A stretch of DNA of 23,971 nucleotides from the NCBI GenBank assembly GCA_937901225.1, contig CALCGX010000023.1:1-23971 (forward strand), in the 5' to 3' direction. The notes beneath the pieces were generated by a model that saw only the letters and a list, made by a program, of their open reading frames with translations, made no database searches and was not told the DNA's origin. This DNA is from an uncultured Bacteroidales bacterium. GTDB lineage: Bacteria > Bacteroidota > Bacteroidia > Bacteroidales > Paludibacteraceae. A program made the position numbers and the translations under genes. Below, piece by piece: positions 15,053 to 21,189 of the stretch. Every line of letters begins with the position of its first letter. The first letter of the stretch is position 1.

Positions 15053-16690
15053 TTAGTATATTGGCAAATTTTTAATACTTATATGTTCATTGGTGAATAA
15101 ATTACCCTTTGAAGGGTCATATCCACTCACACAAAGTTTGATTGTCAATCTTTCCGCATTAGCAGGTACGTTTTCTATAGAGATGCTACCATTACAGCCT
15201 ACATATTCTAAAAGAGGTACGCGGATATTTCCATAACCAGAATCAGATTGATTACCTAAAGACATTGCTTGTTTTTCATACTGATTTCCTAAATTATCAT
15301 AAATGATTGTATAACTTCCATAGCTTGCCTGTAACGTAAATTGAGAGATATCTCCAAAGCCTACATTGGTTAACTTAAAATTGAACTCTACTTTTGAGCC
15401 ATTACGTTTGCAGCTTACGATATCACACTTTAATCTATTATCGAAACTCTCAATAATTGCAGAAGAGTAATCCTCCACATACACATACGTAGCCTTGATA
15501 GTCACAGATTGAGTATTGTTGCCGTCTGATACGCCAATTACAGTATTCATGTCTGTATGCATTGCTGCACGTGTGAGTGTAACGGTCACAGTGGTGCTTC
15601 CTGCAGGACTGATTGTGCCAGAGGTAGTAGAATAACTCAAGCATTCGTTACTTGCATTAGTTAATGACCAATTTAGGTCAGCACTTCCTGAATTGCTAAT
15701 TGTAAACGTTTTAGATGTGCTGCTATCGCCAAAATCCAATACCGTTGGACTAACATTCATAATTGGATGCAATACTTTCTTGGTTGCCATCACCAATATC
15801 TCTTGGTCAGTATTTCCATCTGATACAACAAAAGACGTAGAGAGATCTTCTGACATAAGGTTTCTGTTGAGTAAGACTTTCACAACTTTGCTCGCACCTG
15901 AAGATAACGTACCATTGCTCTCTGACAAAGAAAGACAAGAAGCTGACAGTCCTTGAGTGTACCAATTGAGATTAGCATTGCCTAAGTTCTTAATTGTAAA
16001 ATTCATTTCGTTGGTGTCTTCACCAAAACTCAATACTGTTGGGCTTACAGTCATTACGCCTTTATTCTGAACAATAGCGCAAGACACATTCATTGGATAA
16101 GAGTTGCCAAAAGCAGATAAAGTAACAACTGTGGTTTCATCTTTTTGCAACAATGAGCGATCTACAGAAAAAATAATCGCCTGTGTCTTACCTGCACCAA
16201 TACGTCCTGAAACAGGGTTGGCAGACAGCCACTTGCAGGCACCTAAATCCAAAGACCAAGCGGTTTCTTCAGTTCCTCTGTTGGTGATAGTTACAGATAA
16301 TTGATTTTGAGTAGTACCAAAATTCAGTGAAGTAGGTGTAATCTCCAAATCTTGATTGATTATGGTCTTTGTCAAATGGAAATCACAAGCAGTACTTTCA
16401 CCATTGACTACATTGGCAGTCTTGCTGTTGTGGTCATATCCATCTGCTTGTACATTGACGGTGTACATCCCCGCTTCAAGATTCACAAACTCGTATGTGC
16501 CATTACTACCCACCACGGTAGTCTTTCCGCCAGGATTTAGGGTAATCTCCGCATTGCGAATGGGTTCACCACTTCCTTTATCAAGCACCGTACCATAAAT
16601 GCCACCAGGTAATTCAACATTTGGCTGACAAGATTGATAGAATCCACAGAATAGGGCGATACTAAAAAGTAAGCAAATAGTCTTTTTCAT
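15053..16690 (-). CDS. Multidomain surface lipoprotein: CpReg, three BACON/ASH-like repeats, shared C-terminal domain
   Basis: 545 residues from the ATG at 16690; a TTG three codons upstream is not needed. Signal peptide MKKTICLLFSIALFCGFYQS precedes Cys21. Residues about 28-110 form a CpReg domain (IYGTVLDKGSGEPIRNAEITL). Three tandem repeats of about 95 residues follow, each with the pattern xxxPTxLxFG, TIxNxGxxxLxW, LSxxxxxGTIxxxG and VTLTRAxMHTD. This fits immunoglobulin-like BACON or ASPM/SPD-2/Hydin-like beta-sandwiches; the two families are hard to separate by eye. The last 137 residues match the adjacent downstream protein. It begins 9 bp after the stop of the 17554-16700 gene and shares its signal-peptide DNA with that gene. 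Surface location inferred. Confidence 0.82.
   Translation of the reverse strand: MKKTICLLFSIALFCGFYQSCQPNVELPGGIYGTVLDKGSGEPIRNAEITLNPGGKTTVVGSNGTYEFVNLEAGMYTVNVQADGYDHNSKTANVVNGESTACDFHLTKTIINQDLEITPTSLNFGTTQNQLSVTITNRGTEETAWSLDLGACKWLSANPVSGRIGAGKTQAIIFSVDRSLLQKDETTVVTLSAFGNSYPMNVSCAIVQNKGVMTVSPTVLSFGEDTNEMNFTIKNLGNANLNWYTQGLSASCLSLSESNGTLSSGASKVVKVLLNRNLMSEDLSTSFVVSDGNTDQEILVMATKKVLHPIMNVSPTVLDFGDSSTSKTFTISNSGSADLNWSLTNASNECLSYSTTSGTISPAGSTTVTVTLTRAAMHTDMNTVIGVSDGNNTQSVTIKATYVYVEDYSSAIIESFDNRLKCDIVSCKRNGSKVEFNFKLTNVGFGDISQFTLQASYGSYTIIYDNLGNQYEKQAMSLGNQSDSGYGNIRVPLLEYVGCNGSISIENVPANAERLTIKLCVSGYDPSKGNLFTNEHISIKNLPIY
15061..15301 (-). repeat. 241-bp exact direct repeat, copy 2
   Basis: Identical to 14266-14506. 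It codes for the C-terminal end of the 548-codon lipoprotein frame. Upstream of it (15302-15480) the two genes stay homologous but differ at many positions, several of them amino-acid-changing. Confidence 0.9.
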
Positions 16691-16730
16691 TTTATTCAAT
16701 TATTTAGTTGTATCTTCGTTCCAAGCATCT
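16650..16730 (-). repeat. Junction repeat, copy 1 (gene end, gap, signal-peptide start)
   Basis: Contains the last codons of the 17554-16700 gene (DAWNEDTTK), a 9-bp gap and the signal-peptide codons of the next gene. Matches 17514-17594 in the same order, with a different short gap sequence. Confidence 0.65.
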
Positions 16731-17554
16731 AATAGTGCTTTTTTAAATTCTTCTTTCCATTCTTCTAATGATTTTTCCTCTTCTTTTGATACTTCCTCTG
16801 TTTGGCTATTCTCAATTACAAGAGGACTTTTTGAATCATACAGATAGAAGTTTTTTTTGAAACCCATTATTTCCTTTTTTACCCATGTTTGAAATGAAGG
16901 ATTTGCAGAATAATATTTTTGGAAATCGATTGAATCCTTTTGCACTTTTGCTGCAATATTCTTCACCAAATCTCTATTTACCCGACCTAAACATTCAGCT
17001 ACGTAATAATTATTCACTGAATCAATATCTTCACAAAGAATCTCCACACTATCTGCTAATAAGTTTGCTATTTCATAAACGGAAGTGAAGTATCTTTTGA
17101 AATCTGTAATCTCTACAAACGTTTTTTCGTTATAGGTTTGCATAGACAACATAGCTAAACGTGTAACCATCTCTATTCTCATCCCTTTGGCTGCTCGCTC
17201 TATTGCCACACGTTGATCTGAATGTACTCCCACCCCACCTACAACTGGAAAACTTAGTTCTTTCGACATCTTGAAACATGGCGTCAATATCTCCAAAACA
17301 TCCGATTCTCCCTCACGAGGAAAACTATATTTTGTGTAGTATTTATCCAAAATCTCCTTCTCTATACGCTCTTCATCTGTCTCCACATAAGTTGGCAACA
17401 AATCGTATAGTGCATTGGAATATTTCACCGCTTGAGATATGGTATTTTCATCTTTAATGCCACTTATATGTGAATACTCAAACAACGATTGTGCAACGCT
17501 ATATTGTCCACACAATAGGGCAATACTAAAGAATAAGCAAATAGTCTTTTTCAT
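16700..17554 (-). CDS. Secreted protein of unknown function
   Basis: 284 residues from the ATG at 17554; the frame extends 13 codons upstream (MLLTKIQLNNYSQ), but that part would overlap a gene-end remnant, and MKKTICLFFSIALLCGQYSVAQ is a complete signal peptide ending in AQ. No Cys follows directly, so it is probably periplasmic rather than a lipoprotein. The mature part is mixed alpha/charged, for example DQRVAIERAAKGMRIEMVTRL and CEDIDSVNNYYVAECLGRVN, with a Glu/Lys-rich helical C-terminus (SKEEEKSLEEWKEEFKKALL). I do not recognise a family. The signal-peptide DNA is almost the same as that of the next gene (16690), which starts 9 bp downstream. Its location inside the lipoprotein operon suggests an envelope accessory role. 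Confidence 0.65.
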   Translation of the reverse strand: MKKTICLFFSIALLCGQYSVAQSLFEYSHISGIKDENTISQAVKYSNALYDLLPTYVETDEERIEKEILDKYYTKYSFPREGESDVLEILTPCFKMSKELSFPVVGGVGVHSDQRVAIERAAKGMRIEMVTRLAMLSMQTYNEKTFVEITDFKRYFTSVYEIANLLADSVEILCEDIDSVNNYYVAECLGRVNRDLVKNIAAKVQKDSIDFQKYYSANPSFQTWVKKEIMGFKKNFYLYDSKSPLVIENSQTEEVSKEEEKSLEEWKEEFKKALLDAWNEDTTK

Positions 17555-17594
17555 TTGGGAGTAGTTATTTAGTTGTATCTTTGTTAAAAGCATC
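17514..17594 (-). repeat. Junction repeat, copy 2
   Basis: Second copy of the gene-end plus signal-peptide unit seen at 16650-16730. AATAGTCTTTTTCAT and TTATTTAGTTGTATCTT are shared exactly, while the bases in between differ. Confidence 0.65.
17565..17594 (-). pseudogene. 3'-end remnant of a lost paralogue of the 17554-16700 gene
   Basis: Read on the - strand this gives DAFNKDTTK and a stop, matching DAWNEDTTK and stop at the true end of the 17554-16700 gene; 26 of 30 bases agree. It lies just upstream of that gene's start, 10 bp from the ATG, exactly as a tandem gene copy would end. Nothing of the rest of the copy is visible further upstream (17595-17711). Confidence 0.6.
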
Positions 17595-17643
17595 CGATTT
17601 TGTTGTCAGTAATAGAAATGGTCATTTCTGTTCCTATGACAAT

Positions 17644-17682
17644 ATCTTGTGCTGCGGGCAATGAATAACCACAGCACAAGAT
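17644..17682. terminator. 14-bp stem-loop inside the operon
   Basis: ATCTTGTGCTGCGG (17644-17657) faces CCACAGCACAAGAT (17669-17682). On the - strand RNA all 14 positions can pair, with one G-U; on the + strand one pair is C-A, but a T-tract (17685-17690) follows. It sits in the 157-bp gap between the CpReg mini-lipoprotein and the 17554 gene, so it may attenuate transcription of the distal genes or stabilise upstream mRNA. Confidence 0.55.
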
Positions 17683-17711
17683 GCTTTTTTATCAAATATT
17701 CGAAAATAAAA

Positions 17712-18050
17712 TTACTTTAGTTTTTCCATAGTAATGGTAACGTTATGCGTCTCGCCAGCAATTGTTTTTATTGTTTTTCGATTAGTACTATAATCTTTCT
17801 TCTGTACTGTAATGGTATATTGTGTATCAGATTCTAAATTTAGAAACTCAAAATAACCATCTAGTTTTGTTATAGGAGCATCTTTAGATGATGGACTTAA
17901 TGATACAGTCACTCCACTTAAAGGCTCCATTGTCTCCACATCTACAACAGTTCCCACTATGGAAGAAAACACATCGTATGTGACAGGAGTACACGCTCCT
18001 AATCCAAACAATACAAACAGGAGCATTAGATAAATTTTAATCGTCTTCAT
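17712..18050 (-). CDS. Minimal CpReg (carboxypeptidase-regulatory-like) lipoprotein
   Basis: 112 residues, consisting only of a lipoprotein signal peptide (MKTIKIYLMLLFVLFGLGAC, Cys20) and one CpReg/PEGA-like beta-sandwich: SIVGTVVDVETMEPLSGVTVSL, GYFEFLNLESDTQYTITVQKKDY, NVTITMEKLK. This is the same module that opens the four large lipoproteins further along the operon, here without anything attached. It lies 12 bp after the LPP20-like gene at 18063. It could be a complete small anchor protein or a cut-down form of the larger ones; a full signal peptide and clean stop favour a functional gene. Confidence 0.8.
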   Translation of the reverse strand: MKTIKIYLMLLFVLFGLGACTPVTYDVFSSIVGTVVDVETMEPLSGVTVSLSPSSKDAPITKLDGYFEFLNLESDTQYTITVQKKDYSTNRKTIKTIAGETHNVTITMEKLK

Positions 18051-18062
18051 ATATACTATAGA

Positions 18063-18866
18063 TTAGAATTTTACTACAGCAGCGACACCACCACTTTCAT
18101 AGTCTGCATATGGAGTTAAACGTAATTGAGCCGTTCCCAAAGGAATCTGTGTATTACCTTTTGCTACAATACCATCAATCACGTTCCATACATAGACAGC
18201 TGCCACACCACCAATACATACATTACGGGTTATGTTACAGATATTCGCATATTGAGCATATTTCTGTTGCAATGCAGTATGATGTGTCATTGTTAACTGT
18301 TGGGCATAATATCGTTGTAAACATTCTGTAACAACAACACCACCGACCAATGCTACTTCACTAGCAATAAATCCAATACCTTTGCCTACACTACCTTTTT
18401 TTATCTGCGCCATGCCTGGAACAAAAGAATGACCTATATACTGACTTTTTGCCAATTTATTACAATCAGTAAAAGATGCAAAGTCAGGACTAATATTTCC
18501 TTTTTTTGCTACTTGACATAAGACATATATAACATACTTATTATTTTGTATCTCTATATGCTCACACACCTTGCGAATAGGTACATTCATTGCTTCAGCA
18601 CTATCATAAGTATTACCAGTAGCAATGGCGTCGTTAATATTGGACATATCTATATATATACCCAAACGTTCTATTGTACTTCGATATACTAATCCCATAG
18701 CACGATTACGTGCCTCAGTTTCCGTAGTACCAGTACCACGTTCTACTACATATAAGTACGTATTATTTTCTGGAACTGGAGTTTGCTGCATCCACTCAGG
18801 TTTAGATGCAATCACCACAGAAGATGTAGCAAAAAGCAATAATAGAAGTGTATAAAAACCTTTCAT
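18063..18866 (-). CDS. LPP20-like exported protein with C-terminal membrane (DUF5683-like) domain
   Basis: 267 residues. Signal peptide MKGFYTLLLLLFATSSVVIA is followed by an LPP20-like domain (about 22-135): KPEWMQQTP, then RGTGTTETEARNRAMGLVYRS, the glycine plus alanine-helix pattern of LPP20, ending in YVIYVLCQVAKKGNISPDFASFTDC. The second half (about 136-267) has FVPGMAQIKKGSVGKGIGFI and two hydrophobic helices, resembling DUF5683-type small membrane domains of Bacteroidota. It is a tandem paralogue of the protein at 18881-19312, which stops at the end of the LPP20-like part. LPP20-family lipoproteins elsewhere include FlgP-like envelope ring or assembly factors; a matching role here is only a guess. 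Confidence 0.75.
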   Translation of the reverse strand: MKGFYTLLLLLFATSSVVIASKPEWMQQTPVPENNTYLYVVERGTGTTETEARNRAMGLVYRSTIERLGIYIDMSNINDAIATGNTYDSAEAMNVPIRKVCEHIEIQNNKYVIYVLCQVAKKGNISPDFASFTDCNKLAKSQYIGHSFVPGMAQIKKGSVGKGIGFIASEVALVGGVVVTECLQRYYAQQLTMTHHTALQQKYAQYANICNITRNVCIGGVAAVYVWNVIDGIVAKGNTQIPLGTAQLRLTPYADYESGGVAAVVKF

Positions 18867-18880
18867 ATCTATATAATTAG

Positions 18881-19312
18881 TTAATCACAGTCGGTAAACT
18901 CTTCAAAATTTGGGCGGACATTGCCATATTTTGCAACCTGCCACAGGATATAAACTCTTACTCCCATTCGTCCCGATTGAGGCTCTACGTATTCACACAC
19001 CTTATTAAGAGGCAAAATCATTGTTGATTTCTCAACAGAAATATTTGACATAATATTACTCTCTATAGTTTGCAAGTCGTTCTGTGTATTGACCTCAACA
19101 CCTAATTTCCATGAACTTTCCAAAATCGCCTTTGCAAAAGCATTCGCATATGCTTTATCATAATTACTTCCCTCACCTAGTGTTACACGGTAATAATACA
19201 TTTGCTCCGATGAGGTTTGAGGACGATTATTGATCCATTGGGGTTTAATATTTGGTTGAGCACTTGCAAAAAGTGCCCAACCAATAAATAGAAAAAATAG
19301 ACCTTTTTTCAT
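18881..19312 (-). CDS. LPP20-like secreted protein, short paralogue
   Basis: 143 residues with signal peptide MKKGLFFLFIGWALFASAQ. The mature part has PQWINNRP, GEGSNYDKAYANAFAKAILESS and VYILWQVAKYGNVRPNFEEFTDCD, corresponding segment by segment to residues about 22-138 of the next protein (18063-18866). It ends exactly where that one continues into its membrane domain (FTDC). The stop is 14 bp before the neighbour's ATG. It is therefore either a natural soluble form or a duplicate that lost its C-terminal domain; the signal peptide and conserved pattern suggest it is still used. Confidence 0.75.
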   Translation of the reverse strand: MKKGLFFLFIGWALFASAQPNIKPQWINNRPQTSSEQMYYYRVTLGEGSNYDKAYANAFAKAILESSWKLGVEVNTQNDLQTIESNIMSNISVEKSTMILPLNKVCEYVEPQSGRMGVRVYILWQVAKYGNVRPNFEEFTDCD

Positions 19313-19324
19313 CAGAATAATTTT

Positions 19325-20065
19325 TTAATATCCTGCATTCTTTTTTGCCTCCTGCATCTTCTCCATTCGTTGGTCCATAAACTCTTGCATTTGAGATTCT
19401 TTAAAATCAATACCTAGCTTCTTATCTTCAGACAAGACATTTATCATTTCTTTCTTTAAATCTTCCTTTGGAATTCTAACTACATATGTATATTCCAAAA
19501 TGCCTTTGTGATTAACAAATAATTTTTCACATTCATGATCAGCATCATTTAACATTTTTTCAACGACACCATTAAGTTTTTGCTCCATTTTACGTTCTGT
19601 GTCCGTTCCCAACGAACCACCATACAAATTAGAATAATCTGTTGTCATTCCTTGAACAAATTCACCCAAGCGGGCTTTTATTATTTGTTTAGCACTTTGA
19701 GCTGCTGCTAAACGTGCTGCTTGTTTGTCATCACCTTTAACGGGAGCAACACCATAATCACGAAAATAATATTCATCATCAAACGAAGACTCAATACATG
19801 GGATTTCGATTTCAACACCAGCTGCTTCAATAGCAGCCATCTCTCTGTCGGCCTGTAGTTGTTCTTTTTTTAATTGATTCTTTAATTGTTGGAGTTTTAA
19901 TTCTTGTTCCAAGCGTTTAATTTCTGCCGCTGCATCATCATCTTCTACTACTGTTTGTTGAACAGGTTGTTGTACTGGTTGTTGTACTGGTTGTTGTACT
20001 GGTCTTTTGGCTGCGCAAGATGCGCAAAGTGCTACGCAAAGCACCATCATCAAAGTTTTTTTCAT
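19325..20065 (-). CDS. VQQP-repeat lipoprotein with coiled coil and LPP20-like domain
   Basis: 246 residues from the ATG at 20065. The frame continues upstream another 21 codons, but the later ATG starts a clean lipoprotein signal (MKKTLMMVLCVALCASC, Cys17) after an A/T-rich leader. After the Cys come four or so PVQQ units from a 12-bp tandem repeat, a charged Glu/Lys/Gln coiled coil (about 45-80, IKRLEQELKLQQLKNQLKKE) and a domain with IEIPC, YYFRDYGVAP and AARLAAAQSAKQIIKARL, resembling LPP20. The C-terminus is again charged helix (MDQRMEKMQEAKKN). It is a paralogue of the upstream gene, 74 bp apart, sharing signal peptide and repeat. The PVQQ spacer probably spans space between membrane and domain. 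Confidence 0.75.
   Translation of the reverse strand: MKKTLMMVLCVALCASCAAKRPVQQPVQQPVQQPVQQTVVEDDDAAAEIKRLEQELKLQQLKNQLKKEQLQADREMAAIEAAGVEIEIPCIESSFDDEYYFRDYGVAPVKGDDKQAARLAAAQSAKQIIKARLGEFVQGMTTDYSNLYGGSLGTDTERKMEQKLNGVVEKMLNDADHECEKLFVNHKGILEYTYVVRIPKEDLKKEMINVLSEDKKLGIDFKESQMQEFMDQRMEKMQEAKKNAGY
19957..20004 (-). repeat. 12-bp in-frame tandem repeat (VQQP), CCA variant
   Basis: About three exact copies of GTTGTTGTACTG plus partial ones, encoding Pro-Val-Gln-Gln after the lipidated Cys. The proline codon is CCA in the exact copies, whereas in the neighbouring gene it is CCT. Confidence 0.85.
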
Positions 20066-20139
20066 TGTTTTGTTGTTTTTTAATTGTTTTTGCTGACTAC
20101 TTGATGTGAACAAACGGAGAGCCAGCATTTCCGTATATA

Positions 20140-20577
20140 TTACTTATTTTTGGGCATTCTTACTGCCACATATACAACATAATTACCAGAGATATCACAA
20201 CAAACTTTTTGACAAACGATTTCCATATCATTTAGATCACCTGAATATTCCATTTTAGAAATATCATGTTGTTCTGCAGATACTCCAGATTTAGAGATTT
20301 TTTGTGTTAGTATCCTTTTTGCTTCTCTCATAGCTTTTTGCCTAGCAAAATTCAAATTAAAATCAGAACCAACCCCTAACACAGCATAATATTGCTCAGT
20401 ATCAATCGCCTCTTCTTGACATGGGAGCTGGATAATATCATCCTCTTGCAGTATTTGCTGTACAGGTTGCTGTACAGGTTGTTGTACAGGTTGTTGTACA
20501 GGTTGTTGTACAGGCTTTTTTACTGCACAAGATGCACACAGTGCTACGCAAAGCACTATCATCAAGTTTTTTTTCAT
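20140..20577 (-). CDS. VQQP-repeat lipoprotein with short LPP20-like domain
   Basis: 145 residues. Signal peptide MKKNLMIVLCVALCASC with Cys17 is almost the same as that of the downstream paralogue. It is followed by about five PVQQ units and then a compact domain: IIQLPCQEEAIDTEQYYAVLG, FARQKAMREAKRILTQKIS, VVYVAVRMPKNK. The IPC/LPC, YY, and alanine-helix plus YVVYVAVR order matches the next protein and suggests a small LPP20-like fold. It is the first gene of the nine-gene operon. No consensus promoter was found between it and 20760, so transcription may come from the promoter at 21036-21067 through the candidate structured RNA. Confidence 0.75.
   Translation of the reverse strand: MKKNLMIVLCVALCASCAVKKPVQQPVQQPVQQPVQQPVQQILQEDDIIQLPCQEEAIDTEQYYAVLGVGSDFNLNFARQKAMREAKRILTQKISKSGVSAEQHDISKMEYSGDLNDMEIVCQKVCCDISGNYVVYVAVRMPKNK
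20461..20514 (-). repeat. 12-bp in-frame tandem repeat (VQQP), CCT variant
   Basis: About 4.5 copies of TACAGGTTGTTG, the first with C for T. It encodes Val-Gln-Gln-Pro repeats just after the lipidated Cys. Slippage would add or remove whole four-residue units without shifting the frame. Confidence 0.9.
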
Positions 20578-20596
20578 TGTTTTGTGTTTTTAATTA

Positions 20597-20608
20597 GTTA
20601 ATATTAAC
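20597..20608. promoter_or_regulatory. 12-bp perfect palindrome upstream of the operon
   Basis: GTTAATATTAAC is a perfect palindrome 20 bp before the first operon ATG (20577). It could be an operator for a dimeric regulator or just AT-rich chance. Confidence 0.3.
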
Positions 20609-20653
20609 ATTAAGCTCATCTTGAATGAGTTTTTTCAACCAATTAGACACAAC

Positions 20654-20690
20654 AAAAAAGCGATGTCTGAGAAAAGTGTTCTTATCTCGC
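20654..20690 (-). terminator. Second terminator-like hairpin upstream of the operon
   Basis: On the - strand GCGA (20690-20687) can pair with TCGC (20663-20660), with AGAA/TTCT pairing inside, followed by a T6 run. It repeats the 15-base tail CACAACAAAAAAGCG (20648-20662 and 20725-20739 on +) of the first hairpin. Confidence 0.4.
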
Positions 20691-20730
20691 TATGCTCGAA
20701 CGATCACCTCTTTCCGCATTTTTGCACAAC

Positions 20731-20762
20731 AAAAAAGCGGGACTGCACTATTGCTGTTCCGC
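20731..20762 (-). terminator. Terminator-like hairpin ending the candidate structured RNA
   Basis: On the - strand GCGGAACAGCA pairs with TGCAGTCCCGC with two mismatched positions (4, 2 and 3 pairs in turn), then six T residues follow (20736-20731). This is a plausible intrinsic terminator about 270 bp after the promoter. Confidence 0.55.
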
Positions 20763-21033
20763 TATTCGAGGCTCTCGCATTGCCTTTGTATCCGAACAAG
20801 CAACACCGAGCCCACGCTGATATGTACGCACACGCACACACGCATATAAATACAATGTGCACTGCAAGGATATACATACCCCGAGGACATCAAAATGCTG
20901 CAATGTATTGGATACTTATTGAGAATTTGCGAGATTCCGAATAGCCAACTACATAGCGCGTAATGACGCCTTTATTATGTCTTGTAAATCTCCCACCCAA
21001 AAGACATAATCCCTAGCGTGGGCTGAATTACGC
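20731..21033 (-). ncRNA. Candidate structured RNA (small RNA or long operon leader)
   Basis: No gene is supported in 20578-21189. On the - strand a consensus promoter (21067-21036) predicts a transcript starting near 21033 with GCGTAAT. Perfect complementarities seen by eye: GCGTAAT (21033-21027) with ATTACGC (20964-20958), 7 bp; ATTATGTCTT (21010-21001) with AAGACATAAT (20983-20974), 10 bp, loop of 17; AGCCCACGCT (21024-21015) with AGCGTGGGCT (20818-20809), 10 bp across about 200 nt; TATGTA (20955-20950) with TACATA (20826-20821). CCCAC at the foot of the hairpin can instead pair with GTGGG in its loop, a possible pseudoknot. It ends in a terminator-like hairpin. It lacks recognisable tmRNA, RNase P RNA or common riboswitch motifs. 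A 6S-type or Bacteroidales-specific RNA is possible; I cannot decide. Confidence 0.5.
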
Positions 21034-21035
21034 TG

Positions 21036-21067
21036 CAAAGATACAACATTTTTTTGAATCGTGCAAA
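21036..21067 (-). promoter_or_regulatory. Bacteroidota-type promoter for the structured RNA / lipoprotein operon
   Basis: On the - strand TTTG (21067-21064), 20-bp spacer, TATCTTTG (21043-21036). Exact match to the consensus. The next coding start on this strand is 459 bp away (20577). Confidence 0.75.
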
Positions 21068-21094
21068 TAAAAATCGCTTTTTAGGGCGATTTTT
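21051..21094. repeat. 44-bp terminator-promoter repeat, copy 1
   Basis: Aligned without gaps to 22262-22305, 40 of 44 bases agree, with 24 in a row identical at one end. It contains the -33 box of one promoter and the terminator of the upstream transcription unit. Confidence 0.75.
21069..21094 (-). terminator. Terminator of the secreted BspA-like gene
   Basis: AAAAATCGC (21069-21077) and GCGATTTTT (21086-21094) form a perfect 9-bp stem with A and T flanks, so it can work on both strands. It lies about 95 bp past the stop at 21190. A second hairpin, CTCGGC with GCCGAG, is at 21098-21116. Confidence 0.65.
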
Positions 21095-21189
21095 TAACTC
21101 GGCGGGTAATGCCGAGCGCAGAACCCGTAGCAGAAAGAAAATAGCAACACTAGCAGTAATAGGCGCACTAGTGGAAGAAAAAGGTGTGA

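Noticed and set aside
17554..17583. TTTG and TATCTTTG on the + strand resembling a promoter
   Set aside because: Spacer is 18 bp, the -7 box lies in the coding remnant DTTK, and there is no + strand gene downstream.
19957..20514. CRISPR-like repeated pattern
   Set aside because: Units are contiguous 12-bp coding repeats (VQQP) with no spacers.
20621..20944. A 107-codon open frame on the + strand in the long intergenic region
   Set aside because: No ribosome-binding or promoter context, low-complexity His/Thr/Ala stretch from a CA-rich tract, and it lies across the hairpins and helices of the opposite-strand RNA candidate.
20731..21033. tmRNA, RNase P RNA, SRP RNA or a TPP/cobalamin riboswitch at this place
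   Set aside because: The hallmark conserved strings of these RNAs that I know are not visible on either strand; 6S RNA could not be excluded by eye.
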